Source of the DNA: an uncultured Novosphingobium sp. | Lineage (GTDB): Bacteria > Pseudomonadota > Alphaproteobacteria > Sphingomonadales > Sphingomonadaceae | DNA: 64,000 nucleotides | Direction of reading: 5' to 3' | Assembly (NCBI GenBank): GCA_937996535.1 | Contig: CALKVF010000006.1 | Span: 1 to 64,000 of the forward strand | Shown: piece after piece, positions 9,064 to 18,027 of the stretch | Position numbering within the stretch: position 1 is the stretch's first letter | Layout of the letters: every line of letters begins with the position of its first letter | The notes under the pieces: model-generated | What the model was told of the DNA's origin: nothing | Database searches by the model: none | Seen by the model: the letters and a program-made list of their open reading frames with translations, nothing else | Translations under genes and position numbers: made by a program

Positions 9064-10029
9064 ATGACGGGCGCAGTTTCGGGTAACGGGATTTCGGGCA
9101 AGCTGGTGGTGCTGGTCGGTGGCAGCGGGTTCGTGGGCACCCATCTGGCGCAGGAGTTGCTGGCGCGCGGCGCGCGGCTACGGATTGCCTGCCGTCAGCC
9201 CAAGCAGGCCTTCAAGATCAAGCCGCTCGGCAATCTCGGCCAGGTCCAGTTCGCCAGCCTCGACGTGACCCGCCCCGAAACGATCGCACGGGCGCTGGCC
9301 GGAGCCGATGCCGTGGTCAACCTGGTCGGCGCGTTCGATGGCGATCTTGATGCGGTGATGGGCCGCGGCGCGGGCGCGGTGGCAGCCGCCGCCAAGGCCG
9401 CCGGTGCCGCCGCGCTGGTGCAGGTGTCCGCGATCGGCGCCGACATCGAAGGCGTCACCGCCTATGCCCGCGCCAAGGCCGCTGGCGAAGCCGCCGTGCT
9501 TGCCGCCTTCCCCGGGGCGACCGTGCTGCGCCCCTCGGTGCTGTTCGCCTCGGATGACAAGTTCATCAACCTGTTCGCAGGGCTGATCGCCGCCGCGCCG
9601 GTGCTGCCGGTCTTTGCCCCCGAGGCCAAGTTCCAGCCGCTGTTCATCGACGATCTTGCCGCCGCAATCGCCAATGCGCTGGAAAATCCGGCGGCTCACG
9701 CCGGCAAGACCTATGAACTGGGCGGGCCGGAAGCGATTTCGGTCGCCGATCTCAACCAACGCATCGCCGACGCGCAGGGCCGCAAGGTTCTGTTTGCGCC
9801 GCTGCCCGATGCGCTCGCCGGCTTGATCGCCACTCTCACCGGCTGGCTCCCGGGCGCGCCGCTGACCCGCCAACAGTGGCTGCTGCTCAAGGCCGGCAAC
9901 GTGGTGTCGGGCACGCTGCCGGGCATCGCCGCGCTGGGCGTTACCGCGCGGCCGCTTGGGCTGTTCCTCGATCGCTGGATGGTGCGCTACCGCAAGCACG
10001 GCCGCTTCGGCAGCAAGGCCGCTGCCTGA
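9064..10029 (+). CDS. NDUFA9-like NAD(P)-binding protein (atypical SDR)
   Basis: The ATG at 9064 puts the Rossmann fold at the N terminus (KLVVLVGGSGFVGTHLAQEL, about residues 13-32, with GGxGFxG) and gives 321 residues, typical of the complex I NDUFA9-like family in alphaproteobacteria. The usual YxxxK pair is present as YARAKAAGE. Members bind a nucleotide and often act in complex I assembly or quinone/lipid metabolism rather than as plain epimerases. The C-terminal part is hydrophobic. It stands alone and ends in a shared hairpin with the GST gene. Confidence 0.85.
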   Translation: MTGAVSGNGISGKLVVLVGGSGFVGTHLAQELLARGARLRIACRQPKQAFKIKPLGNLGQVQFASLDVTRPETIARALAGADAVVNLVGAFDGDLDAVMGRGAGAVAAAAKAAGAAALVQVSAIGADIEGVTAYARAKAAGEAAVLAAFPGATVLRPSVLFASDDKFINLFAGLIAAAPVLPVFAPEAKFQPLFIDDLAAAIANALENPAAHAGKTYELGGPEAISVADLNQRIADAQGRKVLFAPLPDALAGLIATLTGWLPGAPLTRQQWLLLKAGNVVSGTLPGIAALGVTARPLGLFLDRWMVRYRKHGRFGSKAAA

Positions 10030-10041
10030 GCCGCGTCAGGC
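10024..10041. terminator. Two-way hairpin between convergent genes
   Basis: GCCTGA and TCAGGC flank six bases. Both stop codons, the NDUFA9-like TGA and the GST TGA on the other strand, lie inside the arms. The symmetry suits a two-way terminator. Confidence 0.4.
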
Positions 10042-10707
10042 GTTGACGTCGCCGTAATGGCTGGGCGGCTGGATCACTTCCATCCGTTCGGCCAGCAGCG
10101 GGCGGAAGCTTGGCCGGCTCTTGAACACGGCATACCAGTCACGCGCTTGGTCGTGCCCGGTCCAGTCGAGCCCGCCGAGATAGTCCGCTACCGAAATCTG
10201 TGCAGCCGCCGCAAGATCGGCCAGGCTCATCGTCGCCCCGGCCAGCCACGGGCGATGATCGATCAGGTGATCGATGTAATAGAGATGCTCGTGCGCCAGC
10301 TTCATCGCTTCGCGCAGCACGCGTGAATCCGGCGATTGGCGATAGATCAGCCGCTTCTTCATCCGCTCGTGCAGCAGCGGCGCAGTGACATCGCCGTAGA
10401 AGTTTTCATCGAACAGCGCGACCAGCCGGCGGATCTCGGCGCGGCCGGTGGCGGTGCCGTTGATCATCGGGTTCTTGTCGACCGTTTCCTCGAAATATTC
10501 GCAGATCGCACGGCTATCGACCAGCGTGATCCCGCGCGCCGGCTCGTGCAGCACGGGCGTGCGCCCCGCCGGGTTGAGCGCGTAGAATTCATCGCGGCCT
10601 TCCCACGGATTTTCGCGCCACAGGTCATAGGCCACGCCCTTTTCGCTCAGCAGCAGGCGCACCTTGCGGCTGAACGGGCAGAGGGGGAACTGGTACAATT
10701 GCCACAT
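10036..10707 (-). CDS. Glutathione S-transferase family protein
   Basis: With the ATG at 10707 the protein has 223 residues. The N-terminal thioredoxin-like domain (about 1-80) starts MWQLYQFPLCPFSRKVRLLL, with a CPFS motif at the active site, and includes NPAGRTPVL and the glutathione-binding VDSRAICEYF. A helical C-terminal domain follows (SLADLAAAAQISVADYLG). It probably conjugates or reduces small electrophiles with glutathione; the exact class is not clear. In sphingomonads many such enzymes cleave ether bonds or detoxify aromatics, but nothing here shows that. It lies upstream of, and on the same strand as, nothing obviously related. Confidence 0.9.
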   Translation of the reverse strand: MWQLYQFPLCPFSRKVRLLLSEKGVAYDLWRENPWEGRDEFYALNPAGRTPVLHEPARGITLVDSRAICEYFEETVDKNPMINGTATGRAEIRRLVALFDENFYGDVTAPLLHERMKKRLIYRQSPDSRVLREAMKLAHEHLYYIDHLIDHRPWLAGATMSLADLAAAAQISVADYLGGLDWTGHDQARDWYAVFKSRPSFRPLLAERMEVIQPPSHYGDVNA

Positions 10708-10786
10708 GGGCAACTCAAATGCCCAAGGCGGCCCGGCGCGTCCACCCGGGAGAACGCGAATGCCGATCTAATTCAGGTGGAAAACT

Positions 10787-12274
10787 TCACTTCGCCACCA
10801 CCCGGGCGCGGCAGCCCAGCGCCTGCGCCAGCCGGTCCAGCCGCCGCCGCGCCGCCGCATCGACCAGCGCTGCGACCTTTGCCGGCAGCCGCAGTTCAAG
10901 ATCGCCAGCGCCGTCGCGCCGCAGCGCAAGCCGGTCGAGCCTCGCCCCGGCGCTGCCGCCCAGCCGCTGCGCCAGCCGCAGGGCAAAGCCCCAGCCGCGC
11001 GCGCGATCAAGCCGCTCCGCCGGGGCGAGCCGGGCGAGCAGCGCGGGCGGCATGGCGGGATCGCCGCCCAGCCCTACGTGCAGCGCCATGGCCATCACCG
11101 CGCGGTCGGCATGGCTGATCCCGATCCAGCTGCCGTGGAGCGCCATGTCCTCGCCATCGATCACGCGAAAATCCGGGCTCGACGCCCAGCTGGTTCCGGC
11201 GATCAGGCAGGCCGCGTGGCGCAGGCGGCGTTCGGCGGCGGGCTCATCGGGGAAGGCCGCATCGCTCCACGCCAGCAGCGCCTCGGCCTGGCCGGGTAAG
11301 GGCGCCTGCCCCGCAACCAGGTGGCGCACCCCTTCGATCAGCGGATCGAGCGCGCGGGTGGCGGGATCGAGCCGCTCGAACAGCAAGCCTTCGCGCAGGC
11401 CGAAGGCAGAAATGACGACCTGCGCCGGGGCCACTTCGGTAACCAGCGCAGCCAGCAGCGCGGCGGCATCATCCAGCTGGACCGCGCGCGCGGGCTTGAC
11501 CCCGGGCACGGCCACCAACTGCGCCATGCCAAGCGCGCGGACCTGCTGCTTCAACTGGCGGGCATCCGCCGCGCTGAAGGCATAGTCCCCCAGCACCGGC
11601 AGCGGCCAATCGGCCAGATGCATGTGGACCCGCGCCAAGGCGCGCCACGCCCCGCCAACAAGGTAGAGCGGCTGGCCTTTGACCTGAGCCAGCCAATCAA
11701 GCCCGGCGATCTGCTTGCGCAGCACCTTGCGCAGCTGGTCGCGCCCGCCGGCGCGGATCGCGGCAACCTTGATCGCGCCGAGCGGGAGCGAAACCCGTTC
11801 ATGGACTTCGCCATCGCTGATCCGGGCGAGTTCAAGGCTGCCCCCGCCCATGTCGGCAACCAGCCCGCTGACGCCGGGATGGGCCGACAGCACCCCGTGG
11901 GCCGCGCCCACTGCTTCGCCATCCCCGTCGAGCAGTTCAGCCGGCAGCCCGAGCGCGCGGACGGCTTCGAGGAACTGTTCGCCATCGGCGGCATCGCGGG
12001 TCGCAGCGGTTGCCACGGCGCGCACCTCGATCGGCTGCATCAGCGCGACCAGCGCGGCAAAGCGCCCCAGCCCATCCAGCGCCAGCGCCCGGGCCTCGGG
12101 ATCGAAGCAGCCGCCGCTGGCGAGCCCACGCCCGAGCCCGGCCATGATCTTTTCATTGAACAGCACCGCCGGCGCGCGCGGCGCCCCGCCGAACACGACC
12201 AGCCGGATCGAGTTCGAGCCAATATCGACAATCGCCTTGCGCGGGCTGGCCCCGCTGCTGGGTGCTGCGTTCAT
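10787..12274 (-). CDS. ppx: Exopolyphosphatase / Ppx-GppA phosphatase
   Basis: This 495-residue protein belongs to the actin-like ASKHA ATPase family. It shows the phosphate-1 loop IVDIGSNSIRLVVF (about 15-28) and a second loop VADMGGGSLEL. It removes terminal phosphates from polyphosphate, or pppGpp gamma-phosphate in some members. Its ATG overlaps the TGA of ppk1 (ATGA), so synthesis and breakdown of polyphosphate are coupled in one operon. Length and motifs fit a functional enzyme. Confidence 0.93.
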   Translation of the reverse strand: MNAAPSSGASPRKAIVDIGSNSIRLVVFGGAPRAPAVLFNEKIMAGLGRGLASGGCFDPEARALALDGLGRFAALVALMQPIEVRAVATAATRDAADGEQFLEAVRALGLPAELLDGDGEAVGAAHGVLSAHPGVSGLVADMGGGSLELARISDGEVHERVSLPLGAIKVAAIRAGGRDQLRKVLRKQIAGLDWLAQVKGQPLYLVGGAWRALARVHMHLADWPLPVLGDYAFSAADARQLKQQVRALGMAQLVAVPGVKPARAVQLDDAAALLAALVTEVAPAQVVISAFGLREGLLFERLDPATRALDPLIEGVRHLVAGQAPLPGQAEALLAWSDAAFPDEPAAERRLRHAACLIAGTSWASSPDFRVIDGEDMALHGSWIGISHADRAVMAMALHVGLGGDPAMPPALLARLAPAERLDRARGWGFALRLAQRLGGSAGARLDRLALRRDGAGDLELRLPAKVAALVDAAARRRLDRLAQALGCRARVVAK

Positions 12275-14415
12275 CCGCCCGGATTTAGGGACAATTTCGG
12301 CACGGCGCCAGCCTCACCCAGCGACGCACCACGGCCCGAGAGCGATGGATTGTGCATAAAGTATTCGTGGCAGTCGAACCGCTCCTCGCTCGCGGCAGGG
12401 CGGGCATAGTTGCCATCGGCCGCCAGCAGCCACGAACGCTCGGTATCCTTGAGATTGGCAAGCATGACCTGATCAAGCACCTGATCGTGGACCGTGGGGT
12501 TCTCAATCGGCAGGGCAAATTCGACCCGGCGATCAAAATTGCGGCTCATCCAGTCGGCCGAGGACAGGAACACCTTTGCCTCGCGGCTGGGGAGCGGCGC
12601 GCCGTTGGCAAAGGCCCAGACCCGGCTGTGCTCAAGGAACCGGCCAAGGATCGACTTCACGGTGATCGTCTCGGACAGGCCGGGCACACCCGGGCGCAGG
12701 CAGCACACCCCGCGCACCACCAGCGCAATCGGCACGCCCGCCGCGCTCGCCTCATAGAGCTTGTCGATCATGCTCTGGTCGGACAGCGAGTTCATCTTCG
12801 CCCAGATGCCCGAAGGCTGGCCGGCGCGGGCATTGGCAATCTCGGCATCGACCAGATCATAGACCCGCTGACGCAGGCTGAGCGGGCTGATCGCGATCTT
12901 CCTGAGATCGGGTTCGAGATAGCCGGTGATGTAATTGAACATCGCCGCCGCATCGGCGCAGATCATCGGATCGGCGGTGAAGAACGACAGGTCGGTATAG
13001 GTTCGCGCGGTCTGCGGATGATAGTTGCCGGTGCCGAAGTGGCAGTAGCTCTTGGTGCCCGTGCCTTCGCGCCGCACCACCAGGCTGCATTTGGCGTGGG
13101 TCTTGAGTTCGATGAAGCCATAGACCACCTGCACCCCCGCCCGTTCGAGCTGGGCGGCCCATTCAAGGTTCTGCTCTTCATCGAAACGGGCCTTGATCTC
13201 GACCACGGCGGTAACCGACTTGCCCGCCTCGGCGGCATCGCACAGTGCGCGGATTACTGCGCCCTGCTTGCCCGCGCGGTAAAGCGTCTGCTTGATCGCC
13301 AGCACTTCGGGATCGTTGGCCGCCTGACGCAGGAAGGCCAGCACCACATCGAACGCCTCGTAGGGATGATGGACGACGATGTCCTTCTGGCGGATCGCGG
13401 CAAAGCAATCGCCATCGTGTTCGCGGATCCGCTCGGGAAAGCGCGGGGTATAGGGGTGGAACTTTAGCTCGGGGTGATCGACCCCGACCACCTGATCGAG
13501 ATCGGCCAGCCCCAGTAGCACGTCGCTCTCGGTCAGACTGGCGCCTTCATCGAGCTGGCCGGCGATGAGCTGGCGCAGGGTGCGCGGGATGATCCGCTCG
13601 GTCACGATATGGATAACCCGTCCGCGCCGCCGCCGCAGGATCGCCGAGCGGAACGAGCGGACGAGATCTTCGGCCTCTTCCTCGATTTCGATGTCGCTGT
13701 CGCGGATCAGGCGGAACGCGGCCGAACCCAGCACTTCAAAGGTCGGGAAGATCCGCCCGGCAAAGTGCCGCAGCACCGCCTCGACCGGCACGAACCGGCC
13801 GGGCTCGGGCTCGACGAAGCGCGCCAGGCCAGCCGGGATCATGATCAGTTCGCGCACGGCTTCGCCGCTAACCTTGTGGCGCAGGTCGAACAGCAGGCTG
13901 AGCCCAAGGTTGGGAATGAACGGGAAGGGATGCGACGGATCGAGCGCCTGCGGCGTCAGCACCGGGAACAATTGCTCGGTGAAATAGCCTTCGAGCGCGC
14001 GCGACAGATCGGGCGTGATCTCGTCCGCGCCGAGGATTTCGATCCCTTCGGCAGCCAGCAGCGGGCGAAGCTCGCTCCAGCAGCGGTGCTGATCGGCCAT
14101 CAGCCCATCGGCGCGCAGGGTGATCCGGTCGAGCGCCTGGCGCGGGGTCAACCCATCGATCGAGCGATCTTCGATCCGGCGCAGCAACTGGCCGCGCAGG
14201 CCCGCCACGCGGACCATGGTGAATTCATCGAGGTTGGCGCCCGAAATCGCCAGAAAGCGTAGCCGTTCGAGCAGCGGATGGCTGGGATTGCCGGCTTCGG
14301 CCAGCACGCGGCGGTTGAATTGCAGCCAGCTCAGCTCGCGGTTGAAATAACGGCCTGCCGCGCTGCTCGGCCCCGCGCTGGTCCTGCTATCCTGCCTTGC
14401 CTCAATCGCGCCCAT
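12271..14415 (-). CDS. ppk1: Polyphosphate kinase 1
   Basis: The ATG at 14415 gives 714 residues; a GTG three codons earlier is also possible, and a GGGGAAAGG site lies upstream of both. The N domain starts RYFNRELSWLQFNRRVLAEA, typical of Ppk1. The two phospholipase-D-like domains carry the expected His motifs (ELKTHAKCSL, the phosphorylated His, and FLEHSRVWAF), plus YCHFGTGNYHPQTAR. The enzyme reversibly moves the gamma-phosphate of ATP onto polyphosphate. It is the first gene of the ppk1-ppx operon. Confidence 0.96.
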   Translation of the reverse strand: MGAIEARQDSRTSAGPSSAAGRYFNRELSWLQFNRRVLAEAGNPSHPLLERLRFLAISGANLDEFTMVRVAGLRGQLLRRIEDRSIDGLTPRQALDRITLRADGLMADQHRCWSELRPLLAAEGIEILGADEITPDLSRALEGYFTEQLFPVLTPQALDPSHPFPFIPNLGLSLLFDLRHKVSGEAVRELIMIPAGLARFVEPEPGRFVPVEAVLRHFAGRIFPTFEVLGSAAFRLIRDSDIEIEEEAEDLVRSFRSAILRRRRGRVIHIVTERIIPRTLRQLIAGQLDEGASLTESDVLLGLADLDQVVGVDHPELKFHPYTPRFPERIREHDGDCFAAIRQKDIVVHHPYEAFDVVLAFLRQAANDPEVLAIKQTLYRAGKQGAVIRALCDAAEAGKSVTAVVEIKARFDEEQNLEWAAQLERAGVQVVYGFIELKTHAKCSLVVRREGTGTKSYCHFGTGNYHPQTARTYTDLSFFTADPMICADAAAMFNYITGYLEPDLRKIAISPLSLRQRVYDLVDAEIANARAGQPSGIWAKMNSLSDQSMIDKLYEASAAGVPIALVVRGVCCLRPGVPGLSETITVKSILGRFLEHSRVWAFANGAPLPSREAKVFLSSADWMSRNFDRRVEFALPIENPTVHDQVLDQVMLANLKDTERSWLLAADGNYARPAASEERFDCHEYFMHNPSLSGRGASLGEAGAVPKLSLNPGG

Positions 14416-14532
14416 GCCACGCACAGCCTTTCCCCAAGTGGTGGCCTATCGCCACAGGGACTCGCTTGGGACAGCTATGTTACCATTTTACGACGATTTA
14501 CCTTCGCGGCATTTGCGCAAAGGGTCTTTACA

Positions 14533-14568
14533 CCTCGGCGGGCGGCCCGGCCGGGCCGCCCGCCGAGG
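14533..14568 (-). terminator. 36-base perfect palindrome after the SDR operon
   Basis: Two 18-base arms pair perfectly with no spacer, one base after the stop codon of the SDR gene (minus strand). It would fold into a very strong GC hairpin and separates the SDR operon from ppk1 downstream. No T-run follows. Confidence 0.55.
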
Positions 14569-14569
14569 C

Positions 14570-15487
14570 TTACTGCGCCGCCAGTGACTTGCGCCGCGCT
14601 TCGCGCCCGGCATCGGCGCGGAACTTTTCAAAGGCCACGCGCTGATCAAAGCCCGGATCCTTGGGATAGTCCTGATAGTGATCGAGGATGTAATCAAACA
14701 CTTCGCGCAGCTCGTCCTTATGGTCGGGATGGCTGAAGATGTAGAGCCGGTTGGCCTTCATCGCCTCGATCACACGGGCGCCGATCACATCGGGCTCCAT
14801 CCCGTAGTCATGGACACCTTGCAGGCGTTCGATCGCGGCATCGTCCACCGCCTTCATCGCGCCCTTGAGATCATCGGGGCGGATCGCGTCGCTGGCATAG
14901 ATCAGGCTTTTGACAAGGCCGGGGCACAGCACCGAAACGCCCAGCCCATATTGCAGCAGGCTGTAGCGCAGCGATTCCGACAATGCGCGGACCGCCGCCT
15001 TGGTGGTGTTGTAAATCCCCGGGCTGCCCGAGGAGAGGAACCCGGCCATCGAGGCCGTGTTGACCACGTGGCCGCCAACCTGCTCGCCCGATTTCACCCG
15101 TTCGACCATGCGCGGCACAAAGGTCTGCACGCCGTTGATCACGCCGTGAAGGTTGACCCCCATCAGCCAGTCCCAATCGTCGTAGGTGCTTTCCTCGATC
15201 GGCTGGAACAGGTTCACGCCCGCGTTGTTGACGAGGATCGAGACCGGCCCGAACTTCGCCTCAACCTCGTCCGCCGCGGCCTTGAAACCATCGCGGCTGG
15301 CAACGTCGAGCTGGACGCCCATGACTTCGCGGTTGTCGAGCGATTTGAGCGCCGCATCGATCGAATCCTGCCGGATGTCGGCAATCGCGACCTTGCAGCC
15401 CTCGTTGAGCAGATTGCGCACGATGCCGATGCCAACGCCGTTGGCCCCGCCGGTGACGAAGGCCGTGCGGCCCTTGAAGTCCTTCAT
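14570..15487 (-). CDS. Short-chain dehydrogenase/reductase (second of pair)
   Basis: The ATG at 15487 has a GGGGAGG site eight bases upstream; the product is 305 residues. It has the SDR cofactor loop TGGANGVGIG (about 11-20), NNAG (about 89-92), and the active site Ser with YNTTK. A basic residue after beta-2 is missing (IADIRQ), which suggests NAD over NADP. It follows the other SDR gene by four bases, so both are co-transcribed. The pair diverges from the catabolic operon at 16528 and probably oxidises an alcohol group of the same aromatic substrates. In diarylpropane or phenylcoumaran pathways alcohol dehydrogenases act early. The substrate is inferred, not shown. Confidence 0.9.
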   Translation of the reverse strand: MKDFKGRTAFVTGGANGVGIGIVRNLLNEGCKVAIADIRQDSIDAALKSLDNREVMGVQLDVASRDGFKAAADEVEAKFGPVSILVNNAGVNLFQPIEESTYDDWDWLMGVNLHGVINGVQTFVPRMVERVKSGEQVGGHVVNTASMAGFLSSGSPGIYNTTKAAVRALSESLRYSLLQYGLGVSVLCPGLVKSLIYASDAIRPDDLKGAMKAVDDAAIERLQGVHDYGMEPDVIGARVIEAMKANRLYIFSHPDHKDELREVFDYILDHYQDYPKDPGFDQRVAFEKFRADAGREARRKSLAAQ

Positions 15488-15491
15488 CGGC

Positions 15492-16412
15492 TCAGCCTCC
15501 CCGCTTGGCCTTGAGCGCGGTCTGGCGCGCAATTTCCTCGGTGATCGCGGGATTGCGGAACAGCATCGCGAAGGTCTGCTTGTATTCCGGGTTTTCGGGC
15601 AGGTGAGTCTGCACCGCAGCCGTGGTCGCCTCGCCGCGTTCGCGCACGCCGACCAGGAATTCGTGGTGGGTGAGGATGTAGAGTTCGTCGTTCAGAATGC
15701 CTTCGAGCACGCGCTGGCCGACTTCTTCCTTGGTCTGGAACAGGTGACGCAGATCGCCGCTCGCCTGGCGGCGCTTGTCGGCTTCGGCATAGCCGGTTTC
15801 GGCCAGTTCCGCGGGCCGGGTCTTGCCGCTTTCGGCGATGTTCGATTGCACCGCACCCGGGCAGAAGGCCGAGCAGATCACGCCGCGCCCTTCGAATTCG
15901 GGACGCATGCATTCCATCATCGAGGTGACATAGGCCTTGCCGGCCGAATAGATCGTGGTCCCGCCAACCGGCACCAGCGCCGACATCGAGGCGGTGCAGA
16001 CGATGTGCCCGCCCTCGCCATGCGCCAGGATGCGCGGCAGCACGGTAACGACACCGTTGATCGCGCCGCCGACATTGACGTTGTTGACCCAGTCCCAGTC
16101 CGAGAAAGTGGCCAGATCGGTCGGCCCGACGAGGCCGACACCGGCGTTGTTGACCAGCAGGTGGATCTTGCCGAACTTCGCCTCGGCGGCATCAGCGGCG
16201 GCAGAAAACTGGTCGCGATTCGTGACGTCGAGCTTGACCGCCAGGACGTTTTCACCGCCCGCGAGTTCGGCAGTCGCATCGGCCAGATGATCGTCGCGAA
16301 TATCCGCGATCACCACGCGCATTCCCGCACCCAGCAGGGCCTTGGCAATCCCCAGACCGATGCCCGAAGCGCCGCCCGTCACAAAGGCGGTCTTGCCTTC
16401 CAGATTCTGCAT
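15492..16412 (-). CDS. Short-chain dehydrogenase/reductase (first of pair)
   Basis: This 306-residue SDR has TGGASGIGLGIA (about 11-22), NNAG and the YSAGK catalytic motif. It clearly resembles its downstream neighbour in length and in the C-terminal extension with a YILTHHEFLVGVRERG-like segment, so the two may have arisen by duplication. The start is supported by GGGAGAG five bases upstream. The promoter region is shared with the divergent MFS gene and holds two dyads, one of them the cluster operator. Probable role: NAD(P)-linked oxidation of an alcohol in aromatic catabolism. Confidence 0.9.
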   Translation of the reverse strand: MQNLEGKTAFVTGGASGIGLGIAKALLGAGMRVVIADIRDDHLADATAELAGGENVLAVKLDVTNRDQFSAAADAAEAKFGKIHLLVNNAGVGLVGPTDLATFSDWDWVNNVNVGGAINGVVTVLPRILAHGEGGHIVCTASMSALVPVGGTTIYSAGKAYVTSMMECMRPEFEGRGVICSAFCPGAVQSNIAESGKTRPAELAETGYAEADKRRQASGDLRHLFQTKEEVGQRVLEGILNDELYILTHHEFLVGVRERGEATTAAVQTHLPENPEYKQTFAMLFRNPAITEEIARQTALKAKRGG

Positions 16413-16426
16413 GTCACTCTCCCGTC

Positions 16427-16441
16427 CGGTAAAATTTACCG
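16427..16441. promoter_or_regulatory. Short perfect dyad before the SDR operon
   Basis: CGGTAAA and TTTACCG flank a single A. It lies about 15 bases before the SDR start codon, where an operator or the start of the transcript would be. No second copy was found in the window. Confidence 0.4.
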
Positions 16442-16450
16442 CTGGCCTTT

Positions 16451-16469
16451 TTGTATATGTTACTTACAA
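16451..16469. promoter_or_regulatory. Cluster operator copy 1 (TTGTA-N9-TACAA)
   Basis: TTGTA and TACAA flank nine bases in the divergent promoter region of the SDR pair and the MFS gene. On the minus strand, TTGGCA (16472-16477) and TACAAA (16450-16455), 16 bases apart, could be the SDR promoter, so a bound regulator would block it. The extended sequence GCAATTTGTAAG is shared with copy 2. Confidence 0.55.
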
Positions 16470-16527
16470 ATTGCCAAGAGGAATCGACGGACCGAAAACG
16501 GTCCGCGCTGGAGAGGATCGAACGAGC

Positions 16528-17958
16528 ATGGCAATGGCCCCCACCCCGGCAGCCCCGGAACTGATCGTTGAACCCGGCGGCGCGGTGCCCGGCCCCGAAA
16601 GCCATGGCGCGGCCGATGCCAGCGGCGATTGGCCCTCGACAGGCTCGGCCTATTTCGCGCTATTCGCGATCATCCTTGCCACCTTCCTGACCTTCTTCGA
16701 TCAGACCGTGTTCGGGATGCTGGGGCAGCGGATCAAGGAAGACTTCCAGCTGACCGACGAACAGCTCGGCCTGCTCGCCGGCCCCTCGACCGTGGTGTTC
16801 TACGTGCTGGTCGGCATCCCGATGGCCCGGCTGGCCGACATCTTCCCGCGCAAGTTCGTGCTGGCCGGCGGGCTGACCGCGATCAGCGTGGTGATGACGC
16901 TGGGCGGTATGGCGCAAGGCTTTGTCCAGTTCGTCGGCAGCCGCATGTTCCTCGGCGCGGGCGGTTCGGCCCATGCGCCCTCGTCCTATTCGCTGCTGGC
17001 CGATGCCTTTCCGCCCAACCGGATTACCCGCGCCTTCGCGCTGCTCCAGCTGGGCTTCATCGGCGGAACCACGATCGGGATTGGCCTTGGCGGCAAGCTG
17101 GTGATGGAATCCGCCAACTGGGGCGGGCACAGCCTGCTGGGCCTGCCGCTGCACGGCTGGCAGTGGCTGCTGATCGGCGAAGGTGCCGCCGGGATTCTGG
17201 TTGCGCTGCTGCTGCTGATGGTGCGCGAACCGCGCCGTCGCATCCCCGCAGCCGCAGCCGCACAGGGCGCCTCGCAGGGCAAGGGCGGGCTGCTGACCTT
17301 CATGGGGCTCGATGCGCTGAAGGCAATCCATGCCCGCGGCCGCGTGTTCTATCCGCTGTTCGCCGCGCTGGCGCTGTCGGCGGTCGAAACCTTTGGCCTC
17401 GCCTTCTGGCGCGTGCCCTTCATGATCCGTAGCTATGGCTGGGACGAAGGCAAGATCGGCATGGTCATGGCCCCGATGATGCTCGCCTCGCAGCTGCTCG
17501 GCGTGTTCTTTGGCGGGGTGTTCATCGAATGGCTCGCCAAGCGTTATAAGGACGCCAACGTGCGCGGCGCGGCGATCCTGTTCGGTCTGGTCACGATCTG
17601 CGCGATCGCTTCGCCGCTGATGCCCACGGGCGAAGCTTCGCTGGCAGTGATGGCCGTGGGCGGGGTGTTCGGCCTTGCCGGCGCAGTGCCTCAGAACGCC
17701 GCGATCCAGCGCATCGCCCCCAATGCCATGCGCGGGCAGGTGACGGCGTTCTACCTGTTCATGTTCACGTTCTTTGGCGCGATGGGCAGTCTGGTGGTCG
17801 GTTCGGTCGCCCAGCGCGTGGTCGGCAACGAGGCCGAACTGTGGAAGGCCCTGGTGCTGACCGCGGGCACCCTGCTGCCGATCGCCACCTTCTGCATGTT
17901 CCGCGCGATCAAGCCCTACCGCGAGGAAGTCGAACGGCTTGAAGCGCTGGGGCAGTAA
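16528..17958 (+). CDS. MFS transporter of the aromatic cluster
   Basis: The frame opens far upstream, but the ATG at 16528 has GAGAGG upstream and gives 476 residues with 12 membrane segments. The motif between helices 2 and 3 (GIPMARLADIFPRKFVLAGG) is the MFS signature, and helix 1 has FFDQTVFGMLGQ, as in the spinster/hexuronate-like carriers common in sphingomonads. It is the first gene after the divergent promoter and probably imports an aromatic acid or dimer. The substrate is not readable. The gene ends just before the promoter of the next operon. Confidence 0.9.
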   Translation: MAMAPTPAAPELIVEPGGAVPGPESHGAADASGDWPSTGSAYFALFAIILATFLTFFDQTVFGMLGQRIKEDFQLTDEQLGLLAGPSTVVFYVLVGIPMARLADIFPRKFVLAGGLTAISVVMTLGGMAQGFVQFVGSRMFLGAGGSAHAPSSYSLLADAFPPNRITRAFALLQLGFIGGTTIGIGLGGKLVMESANWGGHSLLGLPLHGWQWLLIGEGAAGILVALLLLMVREPRRRIPAAAAAQGASQGKGGLLTFMGLDALKAIHARGRVFYPLFAALALSAVETFGLAFWRVPFMIRSYGWDEGKIGMVMAPMMLASQLLGVFFGGVFIEWLAKRYKDANVRGAAILFGLVTICAIASPLMPTGEASLAVMAVGGVFGLAGAVPQNAAIQRIAPNAMRGQVTAFYLFMFTFFGAMGSLVVGSVAQRVVGNEAELWKALVLTAGTLLPIATFCMFRAIKPYREEVERLEALGQ

Positions 17959-17963
17959 CCCGG

Positions 17964-18009
17964 TTGACAAGCCCCGCCTGCACCCGCAATTTGTAAGCAC
18001 AACATACAA
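17964..18009 (+). promoter_or_regulatory. Promoter and cluster operator copy 2
   Basis: TTGACA (17964-17969) is a perfect -35 box; the -10 region near 17987-17992 is weak. The dyad TTGTA-AGCACAACA-TACAA (17991-18009) covers the -10/+1 region, a good position for a repressor. The gene at 18028 starts 18 bases later after GGAGAGAG. Confidence 0.55.
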
Positions 18010-18027
18010 TCATCTGGAGAGAGTCGG

